NCBI RefSeq assembly: GCF_900240995.1
Contig: NZ_LT965957.1
Location: 87,527 to 151,526, forward strand
DNA: 64,000 nucleotides
Direction of reading: 5' to 3'
Origin: Bacillus sp. Marseille-P3661
Lineage (GTDB): Bacteria > Bacillota > Bacilli > Bacillales > Bacillaceae_J
In this document: positions 1 to 9,404 of the stretch, piece after piece
Layout of the letters: every line of letters begins with the position of its first letter
How positions within the stretch are numbered: position 1 is the stretch's first letter
Notes under the pieces: generated by a model
Told to the model about the DNA's origin: nothing
Seen by the model: only the letters and a program-made list of their open reading frames with translations
The model's database searches: none
Program-made: the position numbers and the translations under genes

Positions 1-371
1 AAAATTGTCTTTCAGATTCATACCATCTACCTACTTTCCCGCAATTTATTATTGTCTCTCTGTAATAAATCTATGTTATGACACTGGTTGTCTATTTTTT
101 CTAACACTCTGCGTGTTCATATTTTTCAATTGCTTGAATTACTGTATTTTTATTTTGCAGGAAAATGGAAAAAATTATAATCCCCTTCTATTCTCATAAA
201 TCATTAGTTCTTTAGGAATTAACTCCTATAGTAATATGTAATTAGTACAAACTCTCTAAAACTTATTAATAAACCTCTCTTGATGATCAATGTATAGATC
301 CTCGCTTGCATAAAAAATACCTTTGGCACGACAAACACTAGACGCACCAAGGGTAACAACTATAGGGATAC

Positions 372-926
372 TCAAATCACTCGCTCACTTACTAACTTCC
401 GTTTAATTTTCCTAGTAATGGATAAATTAATCATACTAATTAAAAGAATAATCACGAAACTATTGCGATAAAATGCCTCAACAGTTAAATAATAAAGCCC
501 GCCAAAAATAAAGCCAATTACTAAAAGAGTAAGATACATATTTGCTTGATATTTTAAAAGAGTATGTCCATTTTTATAGAGTAAAAAAGCCGCTAGCAAG
601 GACGCAACAGTTAAGGCTACCAACAGTCCAAAGCCTCCACTTACAATATAGACAAAAAGATTGTATAAAATGTGGGTATTACCGAGAAATCGTGCTAATA
701 AATCATAGATTACATAAATCATTATTGGGACGATAACAAAATAAGTAATCCGTTTGGACCGCTTGTTATCTGTATAAGCTAACGTTTCATGATAAAGAAT
801 ATGAAGTCCCTCAATTTTATTTCCTCGATATTTTTTAATCACAAATACGGCTAATTGCGAAACACATAGTGCTAAGGTAAATAATACAGCCGCAACAAGT
901 TTATCCTCATAGAAAATCTCTGTCAT
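372..926 (-). CDS. Multi-pass membrane protein of unknown function
   Basis: I do not recognise this 184-residue protein. It has about five hydrophobic segments: near residues 10-30, 62-82, 88-115, 128-150 and 152-168. The charged tail (KIKRKLVSER) follows the positive-inside pattern. The start is supported by an AGGAGGG motif about 11 bases upstream. It stands alone: the next gene on this strand is gerAB, starting at 2209 and ending 185 bases upstream. It could be a small membrane component of an envelope system, but nothing in the sequence fixes a function. Gene reality is supported by codon usage, length and ribosome site. Confidence 0.65.
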   Translation of the reverse strand: MTEIFYEDKLVAAVLFTLALCVSQLAVFVIKKYRGNKIEGLHILYHETLAYTDNKRSKRITYFVIVPIMIYVIYDLLARFLGNTHILYNLFVYIVSGGFGLLVALTVASLLAAFLLYKNGHTLLKYQANMYLTLLVIGFIFGGLYYLTVEAFYRNSFVIILLISMINLSITRKIKRKLVSERVI

Positions 927-1111
927 ATCGCGTTATCCCTCCTAATTCTTTCATCGTACCCGATATAGGCAGTTAACAAACTAGCAGTTGCCTTCTATTA
1001 ATCATAGACTCAACTGCAATAAATTTAAATAAAATGTTCCATATAAAAGAACAGTAAATAGAATTTTATATATTTTTATCAATAAAGGCATTACTAATCG
1101 TGTTAGAAACG

Positions 1112-2209
1112 CTATGTCTTTACTTTCTCCCGTATTTTTGCAACTACTAATAAAGCAATCGGTAGAAACAAACCAAACGTTAAAGTAAACGGAACCCAAA
1201 TTGTTGAATTCCATTCCGAAGCGTATACTGTATCCGGATATATATCATAGGAAAGCGCAACTAACAGGATTGCTGACGGAAAAACAATGGGGCGATAATT
1301 TTTCATTCCAAAAATTTGCGCAGTCCCTAAAACAAAAGCATAAAAGTATATGAGTACCTTAAAATAGGTCGTTATAAACCATATTGCAGCAATTAACGCT
1401 TCTATTCTCTGTATAAAATTTCCGATATTAATCTTTTTTGCTAAATCATAACTAGGGTACATACCACGCGCTGTATATTCTGCTCCTAAAACTGTTATAC
1501 ATAAAAATGTAATAATAGCCATAAATATTCCTGAAATAAAGAAAGATACATAAAATGGCTTTTTGATACTTGTGATTAAATTTACACTTGGTAAGATCAT
1601 GCTAAAAACAATACAAGGTAAATAACCAATACTGGCAAATGATAAAGCACCATGGATAATTGGTTTCACACCTGTTTCATATATGGGTTGTATATTTGTC
1701 ATTTCAATCTGTGGCAATATCGCTATAACCAATAGCGCAAATAATAGCATTACCCAAGGAACTAAGATTTCTGCTGATCGTCCAATGGTTTCAATACCTA
1801 TACGAACTGCCATGATAACCGGAAGTACAAACAATAAATTAGCCATTTCTATCGGTGTTCCAGGAAGTACATGGGTCACAACAAAATCACCTTGATAAAA
1901 CAATGCTGTTGCTGCTCCAACAAAGGAAAAAAGAACAAACATTAGCGCTACAAATATGCCCACCCATTTTCCTAATATTATGATGCAATATTCAACAAAC
2001 GTCTTATTAGGAAACATCTTGGCCAGTTTTTGATAAAAGAATATAAGTAGAAGTCCCATGCCAATGCTCACTAAACAAGCAAGCCAAGCATCTTGTTTTG
2101 CTATGGTAGCTAATCCGGAGGGTATCAAAAGAATAGATGTGCCTATAGAAAATAACAATATGATAATTCCAAGCTGCAGCAAAGTAATTTTTTCTGGAGT
2201 TTGATTCAT
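1112..2209 (-). CDS. GerAB/YndE-type spore germinant receptor permease subunit
   Basis: This is a 365-residue protein with about ten membrane segments, in the spore germination family of the APC superfamily. The N-terminus (EKITLLQLGIIILLFSIGTS, then LLIPS) is typical of B subunits of Ger receptors, which sit in the inner spore membrane and sense small germinants. I chose the ATG at 2209, because a GGGGA ribosome site lies 7-8 bases before it; an in-frame ATG 15 bases upstream has no site. Germinant receptors normally come as A-B-C operons, but no A or C gene is visible on either side, so this B subunit is an orphan here. It is the clearest sign that the host forms endospores. Family is confident; germinant unknown. 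Confidence 0.88.
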   Translation of the reverse strand: MNQTPEKITLLQLGIIILLFSIGTSILLIPSGLATIAKQDAWLACLVSIGMGLLLIFFYQKLAKMFPNKTFVEYCIIILGKWVGIFVALMFVLFSFVGAATALFYQGDFVVTHVLPGTPIEMANLLFVLPVIMAVRIGIETIGRSAEILVPWVMLLFALLVIAILPQIEMTNIQPIYETGVKPIIHGALSFASIGYLPCIVFSMILPSVNLITSIKKPFYVSFFISGIFMAIITFLCITVLGAEYTARGMYPSYDLAKKINIGNFIQRIEALIAAIWFITTYFKVLIYFYAFVLGTAQIFGMKNYRPIVFPSAILLVALSYDIYPDTVYASEWNSTIWVPFTLTFGLFLPIALLVVAKIREKVKT

Positions 2210-2328
2210 AAACGATCCCCACATGCTTTTTTATGTCTTATCTTATTAATTATCTCCTATTATTTTCCATTAATACTAAAAGCGTTCCTACTAGTTGTAT
2301 AGGAACGCTTTTTGTATTAATTCATTGT

Positions 2329-3024
2329 TTATTTAGCTGCTTGCCCGTAGTATGCCTTAACACCATGTTTCCTAAGAAAATGTTTGTCAAGGATTGTATT
2401 CGAAATGGAAGGCTTATCCGAATTTAACTTCTTTGTATGGTATGCCATTTTAGCTACCTCTTCCAAAACTACTGCATTATGAACAGCATTGTTAGCATCT
2501 TTACCCCAACAAAATGGGGCATGATTATTTACTAAAACACCTGGCATATGCAATACTTCAACATCTCTCAATGTCTCGATAATTACATTTCCAGTTTCTA
2601 ATTCATAGTTACCTTCAATTTCTTCTGTAGTCATTTCCCTTGTACATGGGATTTCACCATAAAAATAATCAGCATGTGTCGTGCCCAAAGCTGGAATGGG
2701 CAAACCCGCTTGTGACCATATGGTAGCCCACGTCGAATGTGTATGAACGATCCCACCGATTGAAGGAAAAGCCCGATATAAAGCAAGATGTGTTGCTGTA
2801 TCAGAAGAAGGGTTTAAATCTCCTTCTACTTTATTTCCATACAAATCTAGTACAACCAGATCGCTTACTTGCAATTCTTCGTACGGCACACCACTTGGCT
2901 TAATGACCACCAAACCTTGGTCACGATCTATGCCACTTACATTTCCCCACGTAAAGGTTACTAAATTATATTTAGGAAGCTTTAGATTTGCTTCCAGCAC
3001 AGATTGTTTTAATTCTTGTAGCAT
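2329..3024 (-). CDS. araD: Class II aldolase/AraD family: L-ribulose-5-phosphate 4-epimerase-like
   Basis: This 231-residue protein has full AraD length. The family's motifs are visible: the N-terminal substrate region TWGNVSGID (about residues 25-33), the phosphate loop KPSG followed by [14 protein letters not shown], the zinc ligands in [12 protein letters not shown] (HxH, about residue 95), and a later His in [12 protein letters not shown]. AraD uses zinc to epimerise L-ribulose-5-phosphate by retro-aldol chemistry. AGGAG lies 9 bases before the ATG. It is the last gene of a minus-strand operon with a ribulokinase-like kinase but no arabinose isomerase. The phosphorylated substrate may therefore be another ketose phosphate, such as an L-erythrulose or ribulose derivative. 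Family certain, substrate inferred. Confidence 0.88.
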   Translation of the reverse strand: MLQELKQSVLEANLKLPKYNLVTFTWGNVSGIDRDQGLVVIKPSGVPYEELQVSDLVVLDLYGNKVEGDLNPSSDTATHLALYRAFPSIGGIVHTHSTWATIWSQAGLPIPALGTTHADYFYGEIPCTREMTTEEIEGNYELETGNVIIETLRDVEVLHMPGVLVNNHAPFCWGKDANNAVHNAVVLEEVAKMAYHTKKLNSDKPSISNTILDKHFLRKHGVKAYYGQAAK

Positions 3025-3076
3025 TCAGAACAACTCCTACTAACTAATGGCTGTCTTAATCTTAAAAATATAGAAT

Positions 3077-4759
3077 TTAGTTAGCTATTAAGATCTTCAT
3101 TTTGCGTTCTTCTTTAATAGCTTTCATGCGTTTCATAACATCATTTTCCCCACGTCCAAAATAATCATGTAGCTTACTATATTCGACATAGATTTGATTA
3201 TAGACCTCAACATTTTCTGGAATTGGACGGTATATTTCTTCTTTAATATGCGCCATTTTCTCAGCAGCTTCTAAAATAGTATCGTATCCACCATTTGCGG
3301 CACCAGCTGCAACCGCACCAAACATAGCCGCACCTAATGCAGGTGTCTGTGTCGATTTGGCAATTTTTATCTCACGGTTTGTAATATCTGCATAAATTTG
3401 CATTAACAATTTATTTCGCTGTGGTAATCCACCGCATGCATAGAGCTCATTAACACCTATTCCATTTTCCTCAAATGCATCAATTATTTTGCGTGTACCG
3501 AAAGCCGTAGCTTCCAGCAATGCACGGTAAATTTCCTCAGGTTTAGTTAACAATGTAAGGCCCAAAATCATACCGGTTAGGTTTGTATCAACGAGTACAG
3601 AACGATTTCCATTCCACCAGTCTAAAGCTAATAATCCAGTTTCTCCAGGACAATAAGCAGATGCTTTTTCTTCAAGCCATTCATGCACACTTAGACCTTT
3701 TATCTTGGCCACGTCATTCACATACGAAGGCACCGCTTCATCAACGAACCATCCAAAAATGTCCCCAACCGCTGATTGGCCAGCTTCATACCCATAATAT
3801 CCAGGAATAATTCCGTCTTCGACAACACCACAAATGCCCTCAACATATTCTTCTTTTTCTCCTAGCAGCATATGACAAATAGAAGTTCCCATCGCCATAA
3901 CCATTTTCCCAGGTGTTACAACACCCGCAGCAGGAACAGCTGCGTGCGCGTCAACATTCCCAACTGCAACCGCTATTCCAGGTTTAAGCCCTAGCATCTC
4001 TGCCATTTCTAGCGTCAATTCACCTGCTTTGGTACCAAGCAAAACCACGTCACCGCGCAACTTTGTTTCGATAATATTTTCCATCCTTGGATCCAAAGCA
4101 TTGAAAAAAGCTTTAGAGGGGTACCCTTCTTTTTTATGCCAAGTGGCTTTATATCCCGCTGTACAACTGTTTCGAAGTACATGACCTGTCATTTTTGCAA
4201 TAACCCAATCTGTTGCTTCTAGGAACAAATCTGTTGCTTCGTAAAGATCAGGTGCTTCGTCTAAAATTTGCCAAACCTTTGGTATCATCCACTCTGACGA
4301 TAGTTTGCCGCCATACCTTTTTAAAAAAGGTTCATTGGCCGCGATTTCATTAAATCGATTTGCATGTTCTTGGGCTGCATGATGTTTCCACTTTTTCACC
4401 CAACTATGAGGATTTTTTGCCCACTTCTCAGTTAAACAAAGTGGCGTAAGATTCTTATCAACCGGTAACATTGTACATGCTGTAAAATCAATCCCAATTC
4501 CGATAATATCATTAAGGTTTACACCAGATTGTTGGATCACGTTTGGAACAGATTGTCGCAATACCTCCAGATAATCTTCGGGATGTTGCAGCGCCCAATC
4601 CATCCCAAGTTCTTCCCCAGTATTAGGAAGTTTCTCATCGATCACTCCGTGTGGATAAGGAGTTACATGTGTAGCAATTTCTTCTCCATTTGAAATATCT
4701 ACTAACACAGCTCTACCAGACTGTGTACCATAATCTATGCCAATTGCATATTTACTCAT
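3077..4759 (-). CDS. araB: FGGY-family carbohydrate kinase, ribulokinase (AraB) type
   Basis: This protein of about 560 residues has the usual AraB length. It opens with the ASKHA phosphate-1 motif ([18 protein letters not shown]), continues with [15 protein letters not shown] typical of ribulokinases, and has the C-terminal nucleotide-binding motif [19 protein letters not shown]. It transfers phosphate from ATP to a ketose in the cytoplasm. I moved the start to the ATG at 4759, because GGGAGGAG lies 5-8 bases upstream; the longer frame adds 11 residues with no support. It sits between the PGDH_C-type oxidoreductase and araD. Because araA is absent, its substrate may be a ketose made by those upstream enzymes, not L-ribulose from arabinose. 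Kinase family certain, substrate open. Confidence 0.87.
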   Translation of the reverse strand: MSKYAIGIDYGTQSGRAVLVDISNGEEIATHVTPYPHGVIDEKLPNTGEELGMDWALQHPEDYLEVLRQSVPNVIQQSGVNLNDIIGIGIDFTACTMLPVDKNLTPLCLTEKWAKNPHSWVKKWKHHAAQEHANRFNEIAANEPFLKRYGGKLSSEWMIPKVWQILDEAPDLYEATDLFLEATDWVIAKMTGHVLRNSCTAGYKATWHKKEGYPSKAFFNALDPRMENIIETKLRGDVVLLGTKAGELTLEMAEMLGLKPGIAVAVGNVDAHAAVPAAGVVTPGKMVMAMGTSICHMLLGEKEEYVEGICGVVEDGIIPGYYGYEAGQSAVGDIFGWFVDEAVPSYVNDVAKIKGLSVHEWLEEKASAYCPGETGLLALDWWNGNRSVLVDTNLTGMILGLTLLTKPEEIYRALLEATAFGTRKIIDAFEENGIGVNELYACGGLPQRNKLLMQIYADITNREIKIAKSTQTPALGAAMFGAVAAGAANGGYDTILEAAEKMAHIKEEIYRPIPENVEVYNQIYVEYSKLHDYFGRGENDVMKRMKAIKEERKMKILIAN

Positions 4760-4795
4760 GATGCTCCTCCCTTCTAAGGCATTCTTTGTCAAACT

Positions 4796-5671
4796 CTATT
4801 TATTAAGTGTCGTTTCCTCCAAATGAAGCATCTTCTTGATCACTTCATCTAATGACTCTTTTGTAAATACATCTTTCCAATTTTCTTTAAAGATCTTTTC
4901 ATATCCATAATCGATCGCAATCTTAGCTGCATCCGAAAAAGGATTAACATTATTAAACGCAATTGCTAGTGGAATTTGAATATGACCTAACATAAATGAA
5001 CGTGCTGCATCGGCTGGGATTCCCATTTTAATTACTTGATCTGTCGCTTCTTTCATAATACATGCTGCAGATGCTGCAACTACTTCAGCAGCTGCCGGCT
5101 CAAGAAGCGCCATATGCTCAACCGTAATTCGATAGCACTCCACAACTGGAGCAAACATATCGATACAAATTTGTCTTGCAATCTCAAAATTCTCTTCTCG
5201 TCCTTGTTGAAGGGCAATCACGATATCTTGTTTTGCAGCTATTCCACCAAACATATCCTTTCTTGCTTCATCGGAATCTTGCTCTCCAAATAATTGAGGA
5301 TGACAAGGATGTGTTACAACGAACGTACAATCATTACGCAAACTAACTTGATTAGCATATGCAGCGGCTGGATCAAGTAAAATTAAAGTCGCGTCTGGTT
5401 TCATTTGAGGAACTATTTCAGCTGATATTCTACCAATTAACGCATCAGGTACTGCTAAGATAATAAAATCGGCACTAGGATAGGCCTCTTCGCCAGCTGT
5501 TGTGCTAAGACCACGTTCTTTAAGACGTGCAATTCCTGACTCAGCTTTTTCAACAAATGATAAATTATATGTTCCTTTTACTAGATTATCAGTAATTCGG
5601 CAGCCCATTTTTCCACCGGCACCAACGATTGTTACATTTATAGTTGAATGATCACGATTTACATTAGTCAC
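4796..5671 (-). CDS. NAD-dependent oxidoreductase, PGDH_C/D-apionate oxidoisomerase-like
   Basis: The N-terminal Rossmann motif is VTIVGAGGKMG, and a middle block reads VVTHPCHPQLFG. The C-terminal helical half (about residues 165-280: ITVEHMALLEPAAAEVVAASAA) looks like the phosphogluconate-dehydrogenase-type C-terminal domain. From memory this architecture includes ApnO, which converts D-apionate to 3-oxo-isoapionate. I set the start at a GTG at 5671, because GAAGGAGAG lies just before it and the start overlaps the upstream stop in TAGTG, indicating translational coupling. The protein is then 291 residues. It is flanked by a TIM-barrel isomerase/decarboxylase-like enzyme and a sugar kinase, which suits sugar-acid breakdown. 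Oxidoreductase is confident; the apionate role is inference. Confidence 0.75.
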   Translation of the reverse strand: MTNVNRDHSTINVTIVGAGGKMGCRITDNLVKGTYNLSFVEKAESGIARLKERGLSTTAGEEAYPSADFIILAVPDALIGRISAEIVPQMKPDATLILLDPAAAYANQVSLRNDCTFVVTHPCHPQLFGEQDSDEARKDMFGGIAAKQDIVIALQQGREENFEIARQICIDMFAPVVECYRITVEHMALLEPAAAEVVAASAACIMKEATDQVIKMGIPADAARSFMLGHIQIPLAIAFNNVNPFSDAAKIAIDYGYEKIFKENWKDVFTKESLDEVIKKMLHLEETTLNK

Positions 5672-6480
5672 TATACTCTCTCCTTCAAATAGGCAATACT
5701 CTTGTTTGCCCATTCATTTTCTTTTTCAATTGTTTTAGAAACAGACTCTTCATACGGGGTCCATAATTCAAGGATTACATTCGGATTTTTACCATACTTA
5801 GAAAGCTCATTCATTACCATGTCTATATCCAATTGACCTTCACCAGCAGGGCAGCCCACAATAGAAAAACCCATCTGGGATTGAACTCTATCAACCTTAA
5901 AATCTTTAAAATGAAGATTTATTGTATAGGGTGCTAGTTTCTTAACTACAAATTCTGGAGCTTCTAATGCTCCAAAAGAATTTACTGTATCTAAGCAAAT
6001 ACCGATATAAGGACTATCCACAGCTTCAAGTAAATCTATTAACTCATCCACTGTATGACGATCATGATTTTCAATAGCAAGGGCTATTCCGGCTTTTTCA
6101 TAAGACGGAATGACCTGTTGAATTAATTCAATCGCTTCAGTTAGTTCAGGTGTTCCTTTAGATGTATGAATAATGGTTCTTACAAATTTAGAGCCAAGAA
6201 CTTGCGCAATTTCTAAATAACGTAGCAACTGCTCTACTTCTATCCCTCTTGTTCCAACTTCTAATTCAATTCCTAATGCATCAGCTGATTGTTTAAAGTT
6301 TTCTAGTTCTTCCCCTGTCATTAGATGCAAAGGGAGATTATCAGCAATTTGCAAAACCTCAAGTTTTTGTCCTTTTGTTTTTTTCAGTAAATCATGAGCT
6401 GATAACCGTCCTTCTGGAACTGGAAAACCGGGTACTTCAACACCCCATGTATACGTATATGAACTTAATCCAAGTTTCAT
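5671..6480 (-). CDS. Xylose-isomerase-like TIM-barrel enzyme (sugar isomerase/epimerase/decarboxylase)
   Basis: This protein of about 269 residues belongs to the AP-endonuclease-2/xylose-isomerase-like TIM-barrel family. It starts MKLGLSSYTYTWG. Metal-site motifs are visible: LAIENHDRHTVDEL (Glu, about residue 140), GICLDTVNSF (Asp), NLHFKDFKV (His) and VILELWTP (C-terminal Glu). The ATG at 6480 is chosen over an earlier one because GGAGTG lies about 10 bases upstream and the fold begins there. It overlaps the next gene by one base. Members include hydroxypyruvate isomerase, ketose 3-epimerases and the 3-oxo-isoapionate decarboxylase type. With the neighbouring oxidoisomerase-like gene the last is attractive, but it is inference. 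Confidence 0.75.
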   Translation of the reverse strand: MKLGLSSYTYTWGVEVPGFPVPEGRLSAHDLLKKTKGQKLEVLQIADNLPLHLMTGEELENFKQSADALGIELEVGTRGIEVEQLLRYLEIAQVLGSKFVRTIIHTSKGTPELTEAIELIQQVIPSYEKAGIALAIENHDRHTVDELIDLLEAVDSPYIGICLDTVNSFGALEAPEFVVKKLAPYTINLHFKDFKVDRVQSQMGFSIVGCPAGEGQLDIDMVMNELSKYGKNPNVILELWTPYEESVSKTIEKENEWANKSIAYLKERV

Positions 6481-6670
6481 ATTAATTTTCACTCCAAATC
6501 TAGCATCCAATTTATCTATTAAAATCTATAAAAAGTATTACCTATACAAATAATCAATTCAGAAATTCCTATATTTGAATACATGTAAAAATTAGTAGTA
6601 TAATAAAAAATAGGAAGTAGCACGCCAATAATTATCTCGTAATATTGGAAATTAAAGATCACTAAATACA

Positions 6671-6706
6671 GAGGAGAGATGGCTCTCTCACCTTCCCTCT
6701 CTCCTC
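6671..6706 (-). terminator. Hairpin after the TRAP receptor gene
   Basis: GAGGAGAGA and TCTCTCCTC form a nine-base inverted repeat, separated by 18 bases, just downstream of the dctP stop on the minus strand. There is no strong T-run, so it may be an attenuator or RNA-stabilising stem that sets receptor mRNA above that of the enzyme genes downstream. Confidence 0.4.
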
Positions 6707-6714
6707 ACAAAACA

Positions 6715-7774
6715 TTAATATTGATTACCGATTTCTAAAATTTGATCAATTAACTCTTTTCCAAAAACATCTTGATATTGTTCATAAACTGGTAGTGTTG
6801 CTTCCTGGAATGCAGAACGATCAACTTCATAAACATCCATTCCAGCTTCTTTCAGAAGTTCAACTTGCTCGTTTGATTGCTGTGTGATAAGTTCTCTTTC
6901 TAATTGTGTTACTTCTTTAGCTGCATCTTTAATAATTTGTTGTTGCTCAGGTGTTAACTTATCCATCACAGGTTTACTCATTGCAAATACATATGGTGAA
7001 TAAAAATGACCTGTTAATGCATAATAATCTTGAACTTCGTGTAATAAGTTAGTCCAAACAATCGGAACCGGATTTTCTTGTCCGTCAACTACACCTTGTT
7101 GTAAGCTTGTATAAACTTCTCCCCATGCCATAGGAGTAGGTGATGCGCCCATCGCTTTAAATGCAGCCATATGAACTTCATTTTCCATTGTTCTTATTTT
7201 CATGCCATCTAAATCTTCTGGCTTTTCAACCTTTTTCTCAGAAGTTGTTAAATGTCTCCATCCGTTTTCCATGAAAGATAACCCTACAATTTCTTGAGAC
7301 TCTAATTGTTTTAAGAGGTTCTGACCAATTTCACCATCAAGTACCTCATACGCGTGCTCTGACGACTTAAATAAAAACGGTAAATTCACAACTCCCATTT
7401 GAGGTAAAAAATCCGATAACAGGGGCTGTATCTACAATCGTTAACTCCACAGTACCAATTTGAAGTCCTTCTACCATTGCTCTTTCTTCGCCTAACTGTC
7501 TGTTTCCAAATACTTGAACCTCAATTGCACCTTCTGTTTTTTCTTCAACAATTTCTTTAAATTTTAATGATGCAGTTTGTAATGGATGTGATTCCTGTGC
7601 ACCATGACCTAGTTTAAGAACAACTTTCTCTGCTGTTGTCGTTTCAGCAGGTTCATTTGCTGGTGGTTCTTCCGTTGTTGTGCCTGATTGGTTATTACCG
7701 CCACAGCCCACTAGAAATAATGACATTGCTAATATAAGGGTAATAGTTAATAATAAATTCTTTCTAATATTCAT
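6715..7774 (-). pseudogene. dctP: TRAP transporter solute-binding lipoprotein (DctP family), frameshifted
   Basis: The N-terminal piece has a lipoprotein signal (LAMSLFLVGCGG) and the start of a DctP domain (KLGHGAQESHPLQTASLKF). The C-terminal piece, in another frame, carries the rest (MGVVNLPFLF to LEIGNQY), including EVYTSLQQGVVDGQENP, characteristic of DctP receptors. The break lies in a run of six A at 7406-7411. Removing one base restores GFLPQMGVVNLPFLF, so a one-base insertion explains the break. The restored protein would be about 350 residues, normal for DctP. No DctQ or DctM membrane gene is nearby, so even a repaired receptor needs partners elsewhere. The frameshift could be a sequencing error or a real mutation. 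The ribosome site GAGGAG precedes the ATG. Confidence 0.85.
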
Positions 7775-7871
7775 TGGAACTCCTCACCTTCTCTATTATG
7801 ATAGTTATAAAATTTCCCCAAAATCCAAACAGCCTACTCGTATACAACCACCTCCTTTAAGTATTCAAACA

Positions 7872-8897
7872 TTACCCCTTTTCTCCAACAGTGGACTCTC
7901 TCTCCTGAAACTTCATTTTGATCACCAAATCCGTAGCACTTGAGGAGCTCATTCCATTTAATTTATTGGTTATTTGTTTATGAAGAATTTCTACTGCATG
8001 TTGAGCTAATTCAGCTGTTGGATGAATATTAGCCGTTATTTTCGGTTGAATGATAAAATCAAACTCAGAATCCTCAAATCCCTCAAACGACGCAAGTGCA
8101 ACATCTTGCGGTATTTTTAATTTGAGATCTGCCAATGCTCTCATAACTCCAAGTGCTGTCATATGGTTTGCAGCAAATATAGCTGTCGGCCTATCATCCA
8201 TACTGATTAATTCTTTGGCCATTGCATAGCCACTTCTAATTGTAAATTCCCCTTCTTTTATATATTCAGAAGGTAATTCAATCTGATTTTCGATTAAAGC
8301 TTGTTGCACGCCTTCCCATCTTTTTTTCCCAGTTGACAGAAATAGTGAACCATTTATAATCCCAATTTTCCGGTGTCCCAGTTCAATAAGATGATTCATG
8401 ACTCTTCTACTGCCTTGGACATTATCAACTTCAACATTACTTACATTCAAACCCTCATATGTTCTACCAGCCAAAACGCACGGTACATTTTCAACAATCT
8501 TTTTGAAATGTTTAAAGGTTTTCCCAACAGGTGTAACGATAATTCCATCCACCCTTCGTTCTAGAAGTACCCTTAAACTATCTTCTTCCATTTGTGTATC
8601 CTCCTGCGTATGACAAAGTAAGACGTTATAACCTAATTCCCTTGCCACTTTTTCAACCCCAATACTGAAACCCGAGAAAAAAGGGCTATCTATGTGAGGT
8701 ATTAGCAGTCCGATAATATTGCTTTGTTTTGTTACCAAACTCCTAGCAATCCCGCTTGGCTGATAATCGAGTTCTTCAATAGCTTGGAGTACCTTTTTTT
8801 TCGTCTCCTCACTTACATATCCATTATTTCTTATAACTCTAGAGACAGTTGTCACTGAAACTCCAGACTTTTGTGCTATATCTTTAATTGAGGCCAT
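7872..8897 (-). CDS. LacI-family transcriptional regulator of the ara-like operon
   Basis: This 341-residue protein is full LacI length. The N-terminal helix-turn-helix reads MASIKDIAQKSGVSVTTVSR (residues 1-20), followed by the hinge helix region SGIARSLVTK, then the periplasmic-binding-protein-like sensor domain (IIGLLIPHIDSPFFSGF onward). It is transcribed ahead of the TRAP receptor and the sugar genes on the same strand. Five near-identical palindromes with the LacI-type CG centre lie directly upstream, so it most likely represses its own operon and responds to a sugar or sugar-acid ligand. It is not CcpA: its operator differs from cre at the third and fourth positions. Regulator identity is confident; ligand unknown. 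Confidence 0.92.
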   Translation of the reverse strand: MASIKDIAQKSGVSVTTVSRVIRNNGYVSEETKKKVLQAIEELDYQPSGIARSLVTKQSNIIGLLIPHIDSPFFSGFSIGVEKVARELGYNVLLCHTQEDTQMEEDSLRVLLERRVDGIIVTPVGKTFKHFKKIVENVPCVLAGRTYEGLNVSNVEVDNVQGSRRVMNHLIELGHRKIGIINGSLFLSTGKKRWEGVQQALIENQIELPSEYIKEGEFTIRSGYAMAKELISMDDRPTAIFAANHMTALGVMRALADLKLKIPQDVALASFEGFEDSEFDFIIQPKITANIHPTAELAQHAVEILHKQITNKLNGMSSSSATDLVIKMKFQERESTVGEKG

Positions 8898-8991
8898 ATT
8901 TTACTCCTTTTTCAAAAACAGATGTCCTACTATAGAGCATTAGTATTTGAAATTAGTTTAATTCAAAAATAAGAAATTAGTTCATATATTA

Positions 8992-9009
8992 TGTGGTAAC
9001 GTTACCACA
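8992..9009. promoter_or_regulatory. LacI-family operator, copy 1 (perfect)
   Basis: TGTGGTAACGTTACCACA is a perfect 18-base palindrome with the central CG typical of LacI-family operators. It lies 95 bases upstream of the LacI start codon. Confidence 0.8.
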
Positions 9010-9042
9010 ACAATCAAGCTCATTCTCCTCAAACTCCAGAAA

Positions 9043-9060
9043 TGTGGTAACGTTACCACA
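9043..9060. promoter_or_regulatory. LacI-family operator, copy 2 (perfect)
   Basis: This is a second identical, perfectly palindromic copy of TGTGGTAACGTTACCACA. Its centre is 51 bases from copy 1, close to five helical turns. Confidence 0.8.
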
Positions 9061-9095
9061 TAGATAGCGGAAGAATCACGAAAGCGATTTTTAGT

Positions 9096-9113
9096 TGTGG
9101 TAACGCTACCACA
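9096..9113. promoter_or_regulatory. LacI-family operator, copy 3 (one mismatch)
   Basis: TGTGGTAACGCTACCACA differs from copies 1 and 2 by one base. Its centre is 53 bases from copy 2, again about five helical turns. Confidence 0.78.
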
Positions 9114-9196
9114 CAAGGTAAAAAAACACTTTCTATTTACAATTTATTTATCAAGAATATTAATATATAAATCTCCGGATGATATGAAACTATTTT

Positions 9197-9214
9197 TATG
9201 GTATCGTTACCACA
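9197..9214. promoter_or_regulatory. LacI-family operator, copy 4 (degenerate left half)
   Basis: TATGGTATCGTTACCACA keeps a perfect right half-site and a left half with two changes. It lies 101 bases beyond copy 3. Confidence 0.65.
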
Positions 9215-9226
9215 CTTTGTTATTTT

Positions 9227-9244
9227 TGTGGTAACGTTTTCATA
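9227..9244. promoter_or_regulatory. LacI-family operator, copy 5 (degenerate right half)
   Basis: TGTGGTAACGTTTTCATA keeps a perfect left half-site. It is 30 bases from copy 4, so the two weaker copies form a close pair farthest from the gene. The rest of the 507-base gap (8898-9404) holds the promoter region and no gene I can support. Confidence 0.65.
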
Positions 9245-9329
9245 CTTTGATTGTAAAACACAAAGTTAGGTTCGTCAATATAATATTTTTAAAACTTTTT
9301 AAAATAATGGTCGACCATTTTACTGTAAA

Positions 9330-9357
9330 CGAGAAGCCCTATTCTAAGGACTTCTCG
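9330..9357 (-). terminator. Hairpin after the amidohydrolase gene
   Basis: CGAGAAG and CTTCTCG form a seven-base stem with a 14-base loop, 48 bases past the amidohydrolase stop. On the minus strand it is followed by TTTACAG, a weak T-tract, so termination is plausible but not strong. Confidence 0.45.
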
Positions 9358-9404
9358 CCACTTAAACAACTTAAGTCCATTCGTTTATTCAGCGTTAATT
9401 TTTA

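Noticed and set aside
5-199. 64-residue plus-strand frame at the left edge
   Set aside because: It has no ribosome site and a low-complexity hydrophobic composition typical of AT-rich noise.
256-375. Short minus-strand frame (39 residues, TTG start) following the unknown membrane gene
   Set aside because: It reads like plausible protein (SIPIVVTLGASSVCRAKG) but is very short, has no clear ribosome site and matches nothing I know. It may be a relic; the rest of 1-371 shows no gene.
2329-4759. Classical L-arabinose operon
   Set aside because: No araA isomerase, AraR-type regulator or arabinose transporter is present, while unrelated sugar-acid enzymes are interleaved.
8992-9009. CcpA cre sites
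   Set aside because: TGGTAACGTTACCA differs from the cre consensus at positions 3 and 4 in all five copies and lies beside its own LacI-family gene.
8992-9244. CRISPR array or phage attachment repeats
   Set aside because: The units are palindromes of 18 bases with unequal gaps and no spacers or cas genes; an operator array explains them better.
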